A DNA stretch of 64,000 nt from Heterostelium multicystogenum. Its lineage: Eukaryota > Evosea > Eumycetozoa > Acytosteliales > Acytosteliaceae. Below are positions 58,301-64,000 of this stretch, piece after piece. How positions within the stretch are numbered: the stretch's first letter is position 1; each line of letters begins with the position of its first letter. Location: positions 1-64,000 of the forward strand of contig RCNN01000499.1 in NCBI GenBank assembly GCA_003667245.1, written 5' to 3'. Under the pieces are notes generated by a model that saw only the letters and a program-made list of their open reading frames with translations, searched no databases and was not told where the DNA came from. The translations under genes were made by a program, and so were the position numbers.

Positions 58301-61300
58301 TTCACCAACATTCATACAGTTCATTTTTATCGTCTGGCAACTTTGGAAGGAGTTCCCATCTGCATTCCAATTTAATGAAAATTACATGCTAACATTGGTG
58401 GACAGCATATACACATGTCGATTTGGAACTTTCCTTGGAAACAGTCTACGAGAACGTGATGATTTGATTTTTGGACGCACAAAATCTTTTTGGTCATTCG
58501 TTGAGAGAAATCAACATCTCTTTATCAATCCACTTTATGATCCTCCAACCAAATCCTTCTTAAAATGTAACCGTGTCTATCAAGATGCTATGTGGAACGA
58601 GTATTTCTATCGTTTCTGCTTCAAATCACAGGTTGCACTTGAGTTACTAGAAGAAAAGATATCATTGTCAACAAGAGAAGAACAACTAGATCTTTCGTCA
58701 CTGAGGCTTTACCATATCCCCGATGCTGCAGTTCTTACATTTAACTACGTCAAAGACTTAAATCTCGCAAGAAATAATCTCAACACCATTCCAATGAGCT
58801 TTGTATCGCTTGTAAATCTAGAGCGTCTCAATGTCGAGGAGAATTTGCTTGTCAATATTTCAGCAGAGACCATCCGTATCTTTGCTAAACATATAGTGAA
58901 TTTACGTGAAATTAACTTTAGTTCCAATCTATTCGAAGACCTTCCTGGCAGCCTTAAAGAATTCAAGCATCTTCAAGTACTTAAATTACGTAGCAACAAA
59001 TTTGCTCTGATTCCAGAAGTCATCGATCGACTCTCACTGACAGAGCTTGATCTTTCACACTGTCAAATTGTTCCTCGTATTCCAATCTCACTAGCATCAA
59101 CACTCACTGGATTGGACCTCTCTGGAACTCAAATGACAAGTCTTCCTGACGACATTGGTCAACTCATTAATTTGAAAGTTTTCTCTGCCAATGAAAATCA
59201 GTTAATAGCACTTCCAGTTTCAATGACCAATCTGAAACAACTTGAAAGATTGAGTTTAGACTCCAATAAGTTCAGTTTTGATGCCAAGCGAAAATCTGCC
59301 AGCTGACATCGTTACGTGAGCTTTCCATGAGCGATAACCAAATGTCAATGTTACCAAGCGATATTTCCAACCTTGTCTCACTGGTTGAGTTAAATTTAAA
59401 GCAAAATAAGCTCGATGTTTTGCCTGCCTCTATTGGACAGCTCTCAAACCTCCTCGTACTCAACTTGTCATCTAATCAGCTCACTTCACTCCGTCCAACT
59501 ATGGGATTGCTCACATCACTCACAGAGTTACGTTTGGAATCCAATCCACTCAAGACACCACCACCTGAAATTCTATCACAAGGACTCACCCCCATTTTGG
59601 AGTACCTGCGTGATTTGATCAAGGGACAGGAACAATGTTATCGTATGAAGCTAATGATTGTCGGACAAGAGAATGTAGGAAAGACTACGCTACTCAAAGC
59701 TTTAAAGGACAAGAAGAAGAAGCCACAAGTAAGTGGAACAAATATATCCACTGATGGTATTGTAATAGACAACTGGGTCATTCCAGCACAGTTCGAAGAG
59801 TTAGACGAAAACCACCGCTCCTACAAAAAGAAACAGGATGTAACTCTAAGTGTTTGGGATTTTGCAGGACAAGAGATTTACTATACAACCCATCAATTTT
59901 TCTTGTCAGAGAGATCAGTCTATTTAGTAGCTTGGAATATCATTCTTGAGGAAGAAGCCAGTCGTGTGGAGTTTTGGTTACAATCAATTACAACAAGAAC
60001 AAAAGATGCACCAATCATCATTGTTGGAACCCATCTTGATGACTCTAACAAAGCATCAGCTAAAGCCATCAAGAAAAAGATGCGTGACAAGTACTGTGCT
60101 CGATTCCCTTCCATCAAGGCAATCAAATTGGTTAGTTGTACCACTGGCAAAGGTATAAGCAGTCTCCGTGAAACATTGGAGCAGATCGTCATTACTCAAC
60201 CAAATATGGGAGAAAGTTTACCACGTTCATACATGCTCCTAGAGAATCTTGTTAAGGAGGAGACAAAGAAGCGTATTATCCCAACCATTCCATGGACAGA
60301 ATTTATTCAGCTTGGAACAATCTGTACCATTAAAGATGAAGCTGAGCTACTTCGTGCAACTATGTTCCTCAACCAACTGGGATCTCTCGTCTACTTCCCA
60401 AAGGAGACTGGACTCAAACAATTTGTAATCCTAGATCCCCAATGGATTACAGTAATGTTGTCATCGATTATCACAACCAAACACAGCTATGCCAAAGATG
60501 GTATTCTTCCACATAAATCACTCAAGCAGATTTGGCGTCCTCCACTCTACCCTGAGAATCTGCATCCACATCTTATTGCACTGCTGGAAAAGTTTGAAAA
60601 TCTCATATAACTTGGGAAGCAAGAAAGGTGGTGCAGAAGCACTCACCATCGATGAAAATGCACAGTCTTTGATTCCTTCACTTCTACCAAACGAGAGACC
60701 CTCTGCCCTCTCTTCTCTGTGGACCCCCTACAACCCAAAGATACACACTGAACAGTTTGGACGTAACTACAAGTTTGAGTTTATCCCTAATGGTTTCTTC
60801 TCTCGTTTAATGGTGAGAATCTTGAACTTTGCCAAAGGAGAAGCTCGCTGCTATTGGCGTAATGGAATGCTGCTCCAACATGAAAACGAACAAATTTTCA
60901 TTGAGCTTTCAAATGCACGTAAGCTCCTAAGCTTCACTGTTCGTGGAAAACAGTCAGCATCTTTATCTCGTGATGTCATCGAGACTATACAATCGCTACT
61001 TGACGATGCCTTCCAGCTGACTACTCAGATCTATGTGCCATGTATCCATTGTATTCAGAACAAGAATAGCCACCCATTTAAATTCTCACTTGAAGTTTGT
61101 GAGAATGCAGCTGTCAAAGGTCTGCCTTACTTGAAGTGTCAGAACCAATATCACGTCAGAACAGAGCTACTTGTTCCAGATCTAGTTATGTCCAACTTTA
61201 CTGGCTCAAAGATATCGTATTCTGAGTTGAAGTTGGAAGAGTTGATCGGAGAAGGTGGTGCTGCTCTTGTGTACCGTGGACGATGGAAAGGACAAGTTGT

Positions 61301-63849
61301 TGCCATTAAGAAGTTGAAGACAGTAAACAATGCAGAACCTGGTCCAGGTGGAAGCGTTGAAATCAATGATATCTCACTGTCTCGTGCCTTCAAGGAGTTC
61401 AGACGTGAGTGTTGGATTATGAGCACTCTCGAACATCCCAACATCGTTCAACTGAAGGGTCTATGCCTGGATCCACTTTGTATTGTTACAGAATTCCTTC
61501 CAAATGGTAATCTTTACCAATTCCTTCACCAACCAAACCAACAATCTAGCTGGATACTTAAACTCAAGATTGCTCTTGATATTGCCAGTGGAATGGCATT
61601 CCTCCACAGCTCAACTCCACCTATTATCCATCGTGATTTGAAGTCACCAAATATTTTGTTGGCATCTACCGACGATCGTTCACCAGTCATAGCCAAAGTT
61701 GTTGACTTTGGATTGTCTGGACTTCAACATACTATCACTAACAGAGGAGTTGAAAATCCAGTATGGCTAGCACCTGAAGTCATTGAAAAGCAAGAAGCTT
61801 CAACTCAAAGTGATGTCTACGCTTTTGGTGTCATTCTTTGGGAGTTACTCACACATCGTGACTTCTTTGGAGATCTTGGATTCATGAGTCTTCTTGAAGA
61901 TAAAGTTGTAAGTGGTGAGCGTCCCCCTATTCCCGAAGATTGTCCTGCAGCATATGCTCAGCTCATTCGCGACTGCTGGCAGAATGATCCAAACTTACGT
62001 CCATCTTTCTCTGATGTTGAGGATCGCATTATGACCATGGTAACAGAGATGTTCCCTGATCTCCAACTTACAGAGCCAACCAACTCTAGCGAGAAGCGTA
62101 GAACTATTCGCTCACATCGTAAACATGCAAGCACAAGTAGCGAAGTCAGTGAGATGTTCGACCAAGATTTCGTTGCTGGAAATAGCTCAAGAAAGAACTC
62201 TACTGCCGAATATCTCACAAGCGATTCAATTAGTAACGCAGGATCAAGGAAGAACACATCGACCGCTGAAGATATTATGTCATCTATCACATCCACAATG
62301 ACAACCAACACCAACAACACTTTATTCACCTCTACAAATAATACCACCATGTCACAAAGCAACAGCAGTGTTACCACTCTTGATTCAAGCCAGATTGTTG
62401 GCATGGACAAGAGCTTAGACAATCTCATCACAATGTCACAAGAGGCCAACTTCTTCAAGGCTCTAGCCACCACAATTCCAACTCAAAATGGCAATGGAAC
62501 AGGCGAGCCTGAAGCAAAGATTGGAGCAACTCTCACCATTCCAAAAGAGATTGAAAAGAAGAACTTCTACCACAATCCCAAGAGAAACTCTATCTCAATT
62601 CAACCATTCTACAATGTATTTAAGCAAGAGTTGAATATTGGTGAAGGATCGATACAGTGCATGGTTATAGCAGGAAACAATGTTTGGGCTGGAACTGGAA
62701 GTGGAAGCATCTTTATTTGGAATAAAGAAACTGGTGAAAAGGTACACAGCTTTAAAGCACATTCACGTCGTATCCATTGTCTCTATAGCTATATGAATAC
62801 AGTATGGAGTGGTTCTGCAGACAACAATGTATCTATTTGGAACTCAGAAACCTTTGCCTTGGTCAAAACCTTTAGCGGACATTCTCCAACATGCTTTGCT
62901 AGTGTAGGTCATACAGTATGGGCAGGATCAATCATCAATGTCATTCACATTTGGGACATAAAGAAGAAGGTCAAATACAAAGGAAAGATCACCCTTGAAT
63001 CAGGTCCAGTTGAAGCGATTCTTAAGCGAGACCAAGACGTATGGGTCGCACTCAACAACAATTTGGTGCGTATAGACATCAACTCTCAGCGTGTCACTCA
63101 GATGATCAAAGGACATGAAAAGGCCATCCATTCCATCATTGAAGTCGACAGCACTATTTGGACTTGCTCAAGCGATGGTACCATCCGTGTATGGGGTGCT
63201 CAGTCAGGACAAAATATCACCACCATTCAAGCTCACACAAGCCGTATCTTCTGTCTGACACTTGTAGGTGATTTTGTATGGTCTGGCTCATGGGACACTT
63301 CAATTAAAATATGGAGCGCCAAAGACTATTCGCTGGTTGCCGAAAACCAAAGCAAGCAAAAAGATGCAATCAGTTGCTTCGCATTTATAAACTCTCCTGG
63401 AAAACAAAAACAAGTGTGGAGTGGATCATGGGACTCTACAATAGCAGTGTGGAACATTGGATACCCAGGTTCATTAAACTCATCTTTTAACTCTGACATG
63501 TACGGTAGCGGAGGATTACCAACCTACTCATCCTCTTCATCCGAGAACAGTCCATCTCCTTTTTTCGTCTGGTCAGAATCTACAAGCAAATACCAACAAT
63601 TCAAACAATAATCTCAGCAACACTACCAATAATAGTAACAGTAATTTAACAACTACAACAACCAACAACAACTCCTCTACCGAATCAATTTCAGCTTCCT
63701 ATCCAAATTCGTCAACCTTTTTAAATACCAACTCGTCAATATCACCACCTGGTAACTCAACATTAAGGAGTCATGCCAGACGTACTGTTTCATTTGTTTT
63801 CGATAAATTTAACAAATCATCAAAAATAACCAACTCAAGTAACCAATAA
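55350..63849 (+). CDS. roco9: ROCO kinase: RhoGAP-like, myotubularin-like, LRR, Roc, COR, kinase, WD40
   Basis: Giant signalling protein of the LRRK/Roco family. In order: MTTTVPDRLNLGIEFHQTDG; a RhoGAP-like region (about 55840-56480); a GRAM-like segment (about 57150-57390, SFKIYCKDFRCKIVGF); a myotubularin-like domain (57400-58620, LRFPVLVWQHPTNRASITRA, GYYRTIEGFKVLIEKEWLVY) lacking the catalytic Cys; about 12 LRRs (58680-59600); Roc (GQENVGKTT, SVWDFAGQE, THLDD); COR; a kinase (61215-62050, VAIKKLK, IHRDLKSPNI, DFGLS); and WD40 repeats (62620-63470). RhoGAP plus myotubularin with WD40 fits roco9 best, with pats1 next; the symbol is tentative. Frame breaks include those near 59285, 60600 and 63560; undoing the last extends the tail to SSNQ at 63849. 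Introns cluster in the first 3 kb. Confidence 0.8.
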
Positions 63850-64000
63850 TTCCATCAACAACAACAACAACAACAATACATTTGTATCATATTAAATAAA
63901 CCGAATTATAATCGACCGATTTTTTACCAATAAACAAACCATTATATAGTTGGTCTTTTGCCTGAATCATATGAGAAAGGAGAAGGAGTGATAAATGACA
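63850..64000. other. 3' flank of the ROCO gene
   Basis: CAA triplets at about 63856-63878 follow the stop, and an ATTAAATAAA at 63889-63898 may serve in polyadenylation. Nothing else before the window ends. Confidence 0.4.

Overview
This window is nuclear DNA of a social amoeba (dictyostelid). The intergenic DNA and the short GT...AG introns are very AT-rich. The proteins carry poly-N, poly-Q and NNT tracts. The gene set is typical of the group: a Roco kinase with a RhoGAP-like and a myotubularin-like region, ankyrin proteins built from 'NRTEGC' repeats, a DENN-LIM protein, and a raver-like RNA-binding protein. I cannot name the species from the sequence alone.

Layout: rpl10 (5' end cut off by the window) and sugt1 (+); a MoxR-like AAA protein and an OB-fold protein ending in a Cys pair, resembling SHLD2/MEIOB/RPA1 (both -); two tandem ankyrin-repeat genes with hydrophobic C-termini (-); an orphan fragment that reads like part of a G8 domain; a DENN-LIM gene (-); a 3.7 kb gene-poor stretch; a mitochondrial-type membrane protein (-); a third ankyrin gene (+); a small zinc-finger protein (-); a 5.5 kb gene-poor stretch holding one small secreted Cys-rich peptide; serinc (+); sae1, the SUMO E1 subunit (-); a SAP/RRM raver-like protein (+); an unrecognised protein (-); three small paralogues (one -, two +); a SAP30BP-like protein (-); a fourth ankyrin gene (-); a secreted Cys-rich, Thr/Ser-rich protein with a Gly-Ser repeat tail (-); an RGS protein (-); a 7 kb gene-poor stretch; and an ~8.5 kb ROCO kinase gene (+) that fills the right end.

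Many genes are split by single-base indels. In most of the cases I checked, a one-base change in a homopolymer or short run restores the family's expected reading. The frame breaks therefore look like sequencing or assembly error, not pseudogenes, and CDS spans are given across them. Exon boundaries were placed by eye.

The genes do not form one pathway. The most notable items are the ROCO protein (pseudophosphatase plus a doubtful RhoGAP arginine finger), the possible shieldin-like OB protein, the Gly-Ser secreted protein, the three-member small family, the G8 relic, and several hairpins or GC-rich islands in otherwise empty DNA. No tRNA, rRNA, CRISPR array or complete transposon was recognised by eye.
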